Source: an uncultured Clostridia bacterium (GTDB lineage: Bacteria; Bacillota; Clostridia; TANB77; CAG-508). Taken from it: 64,000 nucleotides of DNA. This document shows positions 57,141-64,000 of this stretch, piece after piece. A program made the translations under genes and the position numbers. The notes below the pieces were generated by a model. That model worked only from the letters and a program-made list of their open reading frames with translations, had not been told where the DNA came from and ran no database searches. The stretch is taken from contig CANQCU010000002.1 in assembly GCA_947590905.1 (NCBI GenBank), forward strand, positions 1-64,000, written 5' to 3'. Position 1 is the first letter of the stretch. Each line of letters opens with the position of its first letter.

Positions 57141-59843
57141 TTATTCATTTTTTAATGTATTTATTCTAAATAGCTTGAATAGTTCTACTACAATTAAAGG
57201 AGAAAATACTAAAATAATTGTTTCTATTATATTCTCCTTTGGAAGAACTGCTAATTTAAATATATTTCTTAATGTTGGTACAAATAATATTATTAGCACT
57301 AATGCTACAGATATTCCTATTGCAAGTAACAATTTTTTATTATTAAATATTCCTGTTTTAAATACTGATTCCTTATTATTTCTTACGTTAAATACATGTA
57401 CTAGCTCTGAAAGTGATAATACTATGAATGCCATTGTCTGTGCTATCATTATTCTTGTTTCTTCTGGCATTCCTTTGCTTCTAGCAAGTCCAATTACAAA
57501 AGCTATAAGTGTTATAACTCCAATTAATACTCCTTGATATATTACTCTGTATACCATTCCACCACTAAAAATACCTTTTGAGTTATCTCTTGGTTTTCTT
57601 TTCATTATATTTTTTTCAGCTGGATCTACTGCAAGTGCAAGTGCTGGAAGTGAATCTGTAACTAAGTTTACCCAAAGTATATGAATTGCAAGTAGTGGTG
57701 TTATTGCTCCTACATTGCTTATTCCAAACCTATTTGCAAATAATGGTGCTAATATTATTGCAAAGAACAATACTACTATTTCTCCAATATTACTTGATAG
57801 AAGGAATTGTATTGCTTTTAATATGTTATCATATATCCTTCTTCCTTCTTCTACTGCTGTTACTATTGTAGCAAAGTTATCATCTGTTAGTATTACGTCT
57901 GCAGCTTCTTTTGCTACGTCTGTTCCTACTTTTCCCATTGCGCATCCTATGTCTGCTGTTTTCAAAGCTGGTGCATCATTTACACCGATCACCTGTCATG
58001 GCTACTATTTCTCCATTTGCCTTCCAAGCTTTTACTATTCTAACTTTATGTTCTGGAGAAACTCTTGCATATACACTATATTTTCTAATATTTTTTGTAA
58101 GTTCTTCATCTGATATTTTACTTAGTTCTGCTCCTGTTAATGCTTCGTCATCATTTTCTAATATTCCTAATTCTTTTGCTATTGCAACTGCTGTTATTTT
58201 ATGATCTCCTGTAATCATTACTGTCTTTATTCCAGCGCTTTTACATTTTTCTACTGCGATTTTTACTTCTGGTCTTGGTGGATCTATCATTCCACACATT
58301 CCGAACAAATATTAGATTGTTTTCTATTGTTTTCATTTCTTCGTCTGTTGGTTCTTTATCTAATATTTTGTATGCACAAGCTAAAACTCTTAGGGCTGAA
58401 CTTGCCATTTCTTCATTTTTAGCATATATTTCTTTTTTGTATATATTTAAATCTTCTTTTATTCCTTCTTCTGTCTCATATGCTATGCATTTTTCAAGTA
58501 GTTCATCAACTCCACCTTTTGTGTAAGCTATATATTTTCCATCTACTTTGTTTACTGTGGTCATAAGTTTTCTATCTGAATCAAATGGTAATTCTTTTAC
58601 TCTTGGGCTATTTTCTAATATATCTTTTTTATAGTCTAGTTTAAATGCCATATCAATTAGTGCTGTCTCTGTTGGATCTCCGATTTAATTCTCCATTTTC
58701 ATCATTTATTTTTGTATCATTACAAAGCATATTTGCATAAATTATTTTATCTAATAATTCACATTTTTTTGCAGATTCTAAGTCATATAGTTTAGATGAA
58801 TAGAATAATTTTTTTACTGTCATTTTGTTTTGTGTAAGTGTTCCTGTTTTGTCTGAGCATATTACTGTGCTTCCACCTAGTGTTTCAACTGCTGGAAGTC
58901 TTTTTACTATTGCATTTTTCTTTACCATTCTTTGCATACCTATTGCAAGTACTATTGTTGATACTGCTGCAAGTCCTTCTGGGATTGCTGCAACTGCTAG
59001 GCTCACTGCTGTCATGAACATGCTTACTATTTCTTTACCTTCTAAGATACCTACTAAAAATATTATTATACAAATTACAAGGCAAACTATTCCTAAAGTT
59101 TTGCCTAAGTCATTTAATTTCTTTTGAAGTGGTGTTTCTGTTTCTTCTACTTCATTAAGCATTCCTGCAATTTTACCTACTTCTGTTTCCATTCCGGTTG
59201 CTACAACAATTCCTTTTCCTCTACCATATGTTACCATACTAGATGAAAATGCCATATTTACTCTATCACCTATTCCTACATTTTCATCTTGTATTTTTTC
59301 TGATATCTTTTCTATTGGAACTGATTCTCCTGTTAATGCAGATTCTTGAATTTTTAGGTTTACTGCTTCTATTAATCTAATATCTGCTGGAACATAGTCT
59401 CCTGTTTCTAGAATTACTATGTCTCCTGGAACTAGTTCTCTTGCTGGAAGGACTATAACTTGTCCATTTCTTAATACTTTAGAAGCATGTGCACTAAGTT
59501 TTTTCAATGCTTCTAAAGATTTTTCTGCTTTGTTTTCTTGTACTAATCCTATTATTGCATTTACTATTACTACTATTAATATTATTATTGAGTCTGTGAA
59601 TCCTTCTCCTTCACTTACTCCAACTATTGCTGATACTATTGCTGCAATTATTAAAATTATTATCATAAAGTCTTTAAATTGTTTTAAGAATTTTATAAAA
59701 AGACTTTCTTTCTTTTTTTCTTTAAGTTCGTTATATCCAAATTCTTCTATTTTTTTGTCTATTTCGTTTGTGTTTAATCCATTACTTATATCTGTTTTTA
59801 ATTCTTTTTCTACTTCTTTTATTTCTTTGTTAAAATAATTCAT
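57141..59843 (-). CDS. P-type Ca2+-transporting ATPase, three CGG frame breaks
   Basis: A P2-type (SERCA/PMCA-like) cation pump. It has the phosphorylation motif [12 protein letters not shown], the TGESVP actuator motif, TGDHKITA, and the hinge [13 protein letters not shown]. Three CGG codons (58680-58682, 58301-58303, 57985-57987) need the C skipped, giving [25 protein letters not shown] and MTGDGVNDAP. The last is invariant: without skipping, the pump has no Mg-binding hinge. Full length about 899 aa with ten membrane helices. ATG at 59843 is preferred; the ATG at 59855 is too close to GGAG. Its 57-nt-scale linkage to the deacetylase (15-nt gap) suggests one operon. Confidence 0.93.
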
Positions 59844-59942
59844 ATGGCTTTTCATCTCCTATATTACTTCTTTTTTTAACCATTATTATTTTAGCACAGT
59901 TAAATATTTATATCAATAAATTTTTAATAACATTTTTCTTTT

Positions 59943-60093
59943 AAAAAAAGGATATAATGATTTATTTTTTTAACCTTGCTGTCGCACCTTACAAAATTTA
60001 AAATCAAATGTAAGGTGCTCCATATCGCACTTCGCTTACGCTACGTTTGGTCGCTTACGCGGTCAAAAAAAATAAATCATTACATCCTTTTTA
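59943..60093 (+). repeat. Fold-back element, family A copy 2
   Basis: Core gctgtcgcaccttaca ... tgtaaggtgctcc then cttcgcttacgctacgtttgg. Compared with copy 1 the inner stem changed on both sides (aattt/aaatt to acctt/aaggt), keeping it paired. The arms (ggatataatgattta... and its inverse) are unlike those of the other copies; their two differences are G-U pairs in minus-strand RNA. Confidence 0.82.
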
Positions 60094-60111
60094 ATAATAA
60101 TATTATTACAT

Positions 60112-60465
60112 TTACACATCATCTATCATATCAATTATTTCTTTGCATTCTTTCCATGTTGAAACTGTTACATATTCGTTTTCTTTTTTAAAGTTCTTCA
60201 ATTTTTTTAATGTATTGTCTTTTGAATCTAAATCTACTAATATTACTTTTTTTATTTCTTCTTCTTTTCCATACATTATTTTGAAAAGTACTGAGCGAAG
60301 TATTCCTTCTATCTTCTTTTCTTGATTCTTTGACGCTATTATTATGTATATTCCATCTTCGCTTAGGTTTGTATATTCCATTACATACATTATATTTTTT
60401 ATTATTTCTATAAGCCCATATATAGCAAGTACATAGACTAATGCATTGAGTATAAAGTTTAGCAT
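60112..60465 (-). CDS. Small membrane protein of unknown function
   Basis: 117 residues: one N-terminal membrane helix (about residues 3-25), then a soluble domain with VILVDLDSKDNTLKKLKNFK and VSTWKECKEIIDMI, slightly like the start of a family 2 glycosyltransferase fold (DxxSxDxT) but far too short. The ATG at 60465 is preferred because AGGTG overlaps the GTG at 60474. Family not recognised. Confidence 0.65.
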   Translation of the reverse strand: MLNFILNALVYVLAIYGLIEIIKNIMYVMEYTNLSEDGIYIIIASKNQEKKIEGILRSVLFKIMYGKEEEIKKVILVDLDSKDNTLKKLKNFKKENEYVTVSTWKECKEIIDMIDDV

Positions 60466-60530
60466 TTTTTTCACCTCATATACATTAGTCTATTCTTTAT
60501 ATAAGCTTTCTGTGATTACGTAAAATTTTA

Positions 60531-60671
60531 CTACATTATACCCATTTTCTTTGCTACTTGTTTTCCTTTTTTCATTAAATTTTTTCTTGTTCTATTTGTA
60601 GTTTCCATATACATCATAGCTATTCCTGCTGATACCATTGTTCCTATTACCATTCCTTTTACAAATTTCAT
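60531..60671 (-). CDS. 46-residue YtxH-like membrane protein
   Basis: The frame starts ATG at 60671 with GGGAGG upstream. MKFVKGMVIGTMVSAGIAMMY is one membrane helix, followed by a basic tail (TTNRTRKNLMKKGKQVAKK), the plan of YtxH-type small proteins. Function unknown. It lies between the 60112 gene and the TSUP genes. Confidence 0.68.
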   Translation of the reverse strand: MKFVKGMVIGTMVSAGIAMMYMETTNRTRKNLMKKGKQVAKKMGIM

Positions 60672-60735
60672 ATGATTTTCCTCCCTTATATAATATTTAG
60701 TATTATTATTGCTTTTTTAAGTTAAATATATACTT

Positions 60736-61105
60736 TTATTTTGTTTTTTCTTTTTTAAAAAATAGTGAATATATTTCAAATCCAGCAATTAGAAGCAAGA
60801 ATATTCCAAAGTATAGTTTTAGCCTATTTGTATCAAGATTTACGGAAATTTTTGCTCCAATAACAGCTCCAATTACCCCGCATATTGAAACAATTATTCC
60901 GAATTTTCCACTTGACTAGTTTTTGTTTTACATTCATGAATGTTGACACTATGGAAGTTGGAATAAAAAATATTAAATTTGCTCCTTGTGCTATGTGTTG
61001 ATCTTTTCCTAAAAATAGTGCAAGACAAAGTATGAGTATGGTTCCTCCTCCCATTCCCATGCCGCTAACTATTCCTGAAATTAGACCTATTATTATGTTT
61101 AGCAT
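60736..61105 (-). CDS. Half-size TSUP (TauE/SafE) membrane protein, one CGG frame break
   Basis: 122 residues starting MLNIIIGLISGIVSGMGMGGGT, the N-terminal signature of TSUP sulfite/sulfonate exporters, with about four membrane segments. The CGG at 60899-60901 breaks the frame; skipping its C gives KWKIGIIVSICGVIGAVIGAK and a normal end. TSUP proteins are usually about 250 residues, so this is one half; the partner half is the gene upstream. The longer frame from 61249 runs through a fold-back repeat and lacks a ribosome site. Confidence 0.82.
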
Positions 61106-61131
61106 ATTGTGTCCTTTCTTTGTATAGTGCT

Positions 61132-61283
61132 TTTGAGCAATAGAATATATTTTTTTGTTAAGTTGCGTAAGCGACCAAACGTAGCGCAAGCGAAGTGCGA
61201 TGTGGAGCAATTTACATATGAAAAATTGATTTGTAAATTGCGACAGCAAAACTTAACAAAAATAATATATTCTATTGCTAATG
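61132..61283 (-). repeat. Fold-back element, family A copy 3
   Basis: Same core as the copies at 54182 and 59943, in reverse orientation (tgtcgcaatttaca...tgtaaattgctccacatcgc on minus, in parts). Its arms gcaatagaatatatt... and inverse differ from both others. It separates the two half-size TSUP genes. Confidence 0.82.
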
Positions 61284-61297
61284 ATTACTAAAAAATA

Positions 61298-61657
61298 TCA
61301 GCCAATTCCTTGAAGTATTAATCTTATTGCAACATATATTAAAAATGCTGTAAAAAATATTCTTAAACTTTTGTTGGAAAGTTTTTTTAACAGTTTTGCT
61401 CCGGATTATACCTCCGAATTATTCCTCCTATTGCACACAAGATTCCTGTATCTAGTTCTATATATGAAGAGTTAAAGTAAAATACACTACTTGCAATTAC
61501 CATTGGTAAAATACAAAAAATTGATGTTGCTCTTGCTTCTTTTTCTTCAAGTTTTAATATAAAAGTAAATGCTGGAACAAGTATCATTCCGTCCTCCTGA
61601 GCCAAAGAGTCCAGTAACAACTCCAGCAAAAAGTCCGATTAAGATTTTTTTTACCAT
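61298..61657 (-). CDS. Half-size TSUP (TauE/SafE) membrane protein, three CGG frame breaks
   Basis: 118 residues. MVKKILIGLFAGVVTGLFGS opens the TSUP fold; GSGGGMILVPAF follows. Three CGG codons (61589-61591, 61414-61416, 61401-61403) must be skipped; the last two are 4 codons apart, in GGIIGGIIGAKLLKK, the typical TSUP turn. GGAG precedes the ATG. With the gene downstream it probably makes a two-chain exporter. The true substrate is unknown. Confidence 0.82.
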
Positions 61658-61754
61658 TGTTTTCTCCGCTTTTTTATATAGTATTTATTTTTAGAAATAA
61701 TTTTATACTAATTTGCAAAACTTTTATATTTGCAAACATTTTTTCGTATTTTTA

Positions 61755-61783
61755 TTGACAGGAAAGTTACAATATAGTAATAT
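61755..61783 (+). promoter_or_regulatory. Promoter of the 22-residue mini-gene
   Basis: TTGACA (61755-61760) and TAATAT (61778-61783), 17 nt apart on plus. Confidence 0.8.
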
Positions 61784-61791
61784 TAATTTGC

Positions 61792-61813
61792 CTTTCTATG
61801 AAGGTAGAAAGGA
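61792..61813 (+). promoter_or_regulatory. Hairpin covering the mini-gene ribosome site
   Basis: cctttcta pairs perfectly with tagaaagg around tgaagg. The right arm contains the first bases of the AAAGGAGG ribosome site, so the stem would hide it. Confidence 0.75.
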
Positions 61814-61823
61814 GGTTACTTAT

Positions 61824-61892
61824 ATGCGTGATTTTTTGGAAATGCTAAAACTTATTATTATTTACTCAATTGTTAAATATTTAAGTAATTAG
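61824..61892 (+). CDS. 22-residue hydrophobic peptide
   Basis: ATG at 61824 follows AAAGGAGG. The peptide MRDFLEMLKLIIIYSIVKYL plus SN has a charged N terminus and a hydrophobic, helical middle. With a consensus promoter, a ribosome-site hairpin and a terminator right behind it, the unit looks complete. It could be a small membrane toxin of type I kind, a regulatory peptide or a small RNA. I do not recognise it. Confidence 0.6.
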   Translation: MRDFLEMLKLIIIYSIVKYLSN

Positions 61893-61895
61893 CAA

Positions 61896-61931
61896 AAGAA
61901 AAGACTAGGACTGGAACTCCTAGTCTTTTAA
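61896..61931 (+). terminator. Terminator of the mini-gene, aaaagactagga stem
   Basis: aaaagactagga pairs with tcctagtctttt. The same stem sequence is found at 20930-20976. Confidence 0.8.
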
Positions 61932-62003
61932 GTTACTTATGCATGATTTTTTTCGACGTCTTAATGCTATTATAGCATCTATCTTATTATATGTCAAATT
62001 TTT

Positions 62004-63440
62004 TTATTTCATAGCTTCTTTAAACATATTATTTAACATTTGTGGATTTGCTTTTCCTTTTGTTTCTTTCATTGCTTGACCAACTAAAAATCCTAATGCT
62101 TTGTCTTTTCCGTTTTTATAATCTATTATTGACTGAGGATTTGCATCAAGTATTTTTTGTACTACCTCTTTTATTGCTCCCTCATCTGATATTTGTACCC
62201 ATCCATTGTCTTTTATAATTTTATTTGGTTTTTCTTTCGTTTCAAACATTTTCTCTAATACGTCTTTTGCAATTTTTGTGCTTATTGTACCATTTTCTAT
62301 TAAAGCTACAAGTTCTGCTAAATCTTCTGGCATAAATGGGATTTCGTCTGGCTCTTTTTCTTGTTCATTTAATATTCTTGCTACATCTGATAAAAGCCAA
62401 TTACAAATTGCTTTTGGATTATTAGAAATTTCAACTCCTTTTTCAAAGAAATCTGATAGATATTTTGATGATGTTATCATTCTTGCTTCTTTTTCTGTAA
62501 GTTTATATTCTTCTATATATCTTTCTTTTCTACTTTCTGGAAGCTCTGGTAAATTTTTTCTTATATTATCTATATATTCTTTTGAAAGTTTTATTGCAAC
62601 TAAATCCGGCTCTGGGAAGTATCTATAATCTTGTGCATCCTCTTTGTCTCTCATTGAAAATGTTTTTCCTGATACTTCATCCCATCTTAATGTCTCTTGG
62701 TCTATTTTTCCTCCATTTTCTACTACTTCTATTTGTCTTTCTATTTCATATTCTATGGCTCTTGTTATAGACCTAAATGAATTCATGTTTTTCATTTCTG
62801 TTCTTGTACCATATTCCTTTTGTCCTTTTTTTCTTATAGAAACGTTTACGTCTGCTCTTAGTGAACCTTCTTGCATTTTGCAGTCTGATACTTCTATATA
62901 TTCAAGTATTGATTTTAATTTTTTCAAATATACATCAGCTTCTTCTACTGAACGCATATCTGGCTCTGATACTATTTCTATAAGTGGTACTCCAGCTCTG
63001 TTTAAGTCGACTAAACTTCCTCTTCCATATTCATCATGATTAAGCTTTCCTGCATCTTCCTCTATGTGTATTCTTGTTAATCCTATTTTCTTTTTTCCTT
63101 CGCTTGTTTCTATTTCTACATATCCTCTTTCGCAAAGTGGTTTATCAAATTGTGATATTTGATATGATTTTGGAAGGTCTGGATAGAAATAATTTTTTCT
63201 ATCATTTTTGCTATCCATTGATATTTCGCAATTTGTAGCAAGTCCTGCTTTTACTGCATATTCTACTACTTTTTCATTTAAAACTGGAAGTGCTCCTGGC
63301 ATTGCCATACAAACTGGGCAACAATGTGTATTTGGCTTTCCTCCAAATTCTGTTGGGCATGAGCAGAATATCTTTGTTTTAGTTGATAATTCTGCGTGTA
63401 CTTCAAGTCCTATAACTACTTCATAATCTTCTCTTGCCAT
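62004..63440 (-). CDS. gatB: Asp/Glu-tRNA amidotransferase subunit B
   Basis: GatB, with GatA and GatC, converts Glu-tRNA(Gln) and Asp-tRNA(Asn) to the amides. The 478-residue product opens with YEVVIGLEVHAELSTKTKIFC, contains CPVCMAMPGALPVLN, DRKNYFYPDLPKSYQISQ, and a C-terminal YqeY-like tRNA-binding domain. The CxxC zinc pair is present. No in-frame CGG. Its start overlaps the gatA stop (TAATG). Confidence 0.97.
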   Translation of the reverse strand: MAREDYEVVIGLEVHAELSTKTKIFCSCPTEFGGKPNTHCCPVCMAMPGALPVLNEKVVEYAVKAGLATNCEISMDSKNDRKNYFYPDLPKSYQISQFDKPLCERGYVEIETSEGKKKIGLTRIHIEEDAGKLNHDEYGRGSLVDLNRAGVPLIEIVSEPDMRSVEEADVYLKKLKSILEYIEVSDCKMQEGSLRADVNVSIRKKGQKEYGTRTEMKNMNSFRSITRAIEYEIERQIEVVENGGKIDQETLRWDEVSGKTFSMRDKEDAQDYRYFPEPDLVAIKLSKEYIDNIRKNLPELPESRKERYIEEYKLTEKEARMITSSKYLSDFFEKGVEISNNPKAICNWLLSDVARILNEQEKEPDEIPFMPEDLAELVALIENGTISTKIAKDVLEKMFETKEKPNKIIKDNGWVQISDEGAIKEVVQKILDANPQSIIDYKNGKDKALGFLVGQAMKETKGKANPQMLNNMFKEAMK

Positions 63441-64000
63441 TAGTTTGCACCTCCCTTAAATGTTGGTTTGTATTTTTCTCTAAAGTTTGTATTCTTTTCA
63501 TAGGTATAGGCTGTATTTAATATTGTTTCTTCATCAAAATGTTTTCCTATAAGTTGCATTCCTATTGGCATTCCTTCTTTATCTACTCCGCATGGGATTG
63601 AAATTGCTGGAACTCCTGCAATGTTAATTGAAACTGTGCATATATCTGATAAATACATTTCTAATGGATTTTCTGTTTTTTCTCCTATCTTAAAAGCCGT
63701 AATTGGTGATGTTGGTGTAAGAAGTACATCATATTTTTCTAAATTTTTTGCAAATTCATTTTTTACTAATGTTCTTACTTTTTGTGCCTTTTTATAGTAT
63801 GCATCATAGTATCCAGAGCTTAATACATATGTTCCAAGTATTATTCTTCTTTTTACTTCCGCTCCAAAACCTTCACTTCTAGAATTTACAAATATATCTT
63901 TTAATGTCTCACAGTTTTTTGCTCTGTATCCATATCTTATTCCATCGAATCTTCCAAGATTTGAGCTTGCTTCTGCACATGCGATTATATAATAAGCTGC
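63440..64000 (-). CDS. gatA: Asp/Glu-tRNA amidotransferase subunit A, C-terminal part
   Basis: Only the 3' part is inside the window. The frame reads through from the window edge ([19 protein letters not shown]) and contains [35 protein letters not shown] and the C-terminal [22 protein letters not shown], all amidase-signature features of GatA. The amidase catalytic triad lies outside. It overlaps gatB by one base. Confidence 0.93.
   Translation of the reverse strand, partial: AAYYIIACAEASSNLGRFDGIRYGYRAKNCETLKDIFVNSRSEGFGAEVKRRIILGTYVLSSGYYDAYYKKAQKVRTLVKNEFAKNLEKYDVLLTPTSPITAFKIGEKTENPLEMYLSDICTVSINIAGVPAISIPCGVDKEGMPIGMQLIGKHFDEETILNTAYTYEKNTNFREKYKPTFKGGAN

Noticed and set aside
61109-61249. 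N-terminal extension of the TSUP gene and a plus-strand frame
   Set aside because: Both are read-through of the fold-back repeat; the ATG at 61105 has AAAGGA and the family's N terminus.
6641-61591. CGG reassigned to a different single amino acid or to stop
   Set aside because: Reassignment would keep the reading frame. Here the homology always continues in the +1 frame, so one base is lost.
6641-61591. Systematic sequencing or assembly error adding a C
   Set aside because: The extra base appears only at codon boundaries before glycine codons and never in TGG, AGG or NNG-GNN contexts. Not finally excluded without raw reads.
6037-61657. The 15 broken genes as ordinary pseudogenes
   Set aside because: All breaks are of one kind (extra C immediately before a GGN glycine codon), most lie in essential or conserved genes, and no stop mutations, deletions or other frameshifts are present.
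1-64000. tRNA, rRNA, CRISPR array, insertion sequence or prophage
   Set aside because: No cloverleaf with a TTCRA arm, no regularly spaced repeats and no transposase, integrase or phage structural gene was found. The tRNA expected to explain CGG decoding must lie elsewhere.

Overview
The window is a low-GC, Firmicutes/Clostridia-type chromosome segment. The evidence is a cell-division cluster (murA, ftsQ, two DUF881 genes, small basic protein, ftsA, ftsZ), spore-former families (YqfC, YqfD, a BofC-like protein), strong GGAGG ribosome sites, TTGACA/TATAAT promoters and ECF vitamin uptake. No rRNA, tRNA, CRISPR array, transposase or phage module was seen. An uncultured gut Clostridia lineage is likely, but this is inference from gene content.

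The outstanding observation is at translation level. Fifteen native genes are broken into overlapping reading frames. Every break (30 of 30) is an in-frame CGG codon at which skipping the C, so that the following GGN is read as glycine, restores the full-length protein. Many restored glycines are invariant: both in the ComM Walker A, the Ca-ATPase GDGVNDAP motif, the MurA GAGSHE segment, FolC GLGG, and both in SmpB. No native gene read here uses CGG as arginine. Codons ending in C before GGN (the same four bases out of frame) are common and cause no shift. This looks like genome-wide +1 decoding of CGG, i.e. CGGN read as a four-base glycine codon, rather than pseudogenes or sequencing error. 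The only CGG that would be a normal arginine codon is codon 4 of a compositionally foreign gene at 7508-8023.

Layout. 554-7292 (minus): murA, ftsQ, DUF881 x2, sbp, then ftsA-ftsZ from their own promoter. 7508-8023 (plus): foreign unknown gene. 8159-12241: topB, AI-2E-type permease, exonuclease III. 12429-13436: YabE-like G5/3D wall protein with a structured leader. 14008-20844: a B. subtilis-like order (recO, yqzL, era, ybeY, yqfD, yqfC) with a toxin-antitoxin pair and a DUF3048 gene added. 21245-26944: DUF3298-like protein, ClpE-like ATPase, pgsA, BofC-like protein, transglutaminase. 27080-40366 (minus): exopolysaccharide locus (ABC exporter, polymerase/ligase, UDP-glucuronate 4-epimerase, ugd, PL1-like lyase, three GT4 transferases, AsnB-like enzyme). 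40548-44334: giant prepilin-like surface protein divergent from a small repressor, with three operator palindromes between them. 44959-48347: folate uptake operon (folT, folC, ecfA, ecfT) behind a probable THF riboswitch. 48664-52774: methyltransferase, yraN, dprA, comM. 53148-54087: two small exported proteins. 54433-61657: smpB, fba, polysaccharide deacetylase, Ca-ATPase, two half-size TSUP proteins. 61824-61892: a 22-residue mini-gene. 62004-64000: gatB and the 3' part of gatA.

Intergenic regions carry two repeat types: long fold-back hairpins whose arms differ between copies (three share a core with compensatory changes), and a 114-bp sequence repeated exactly just after two unrelated genes.
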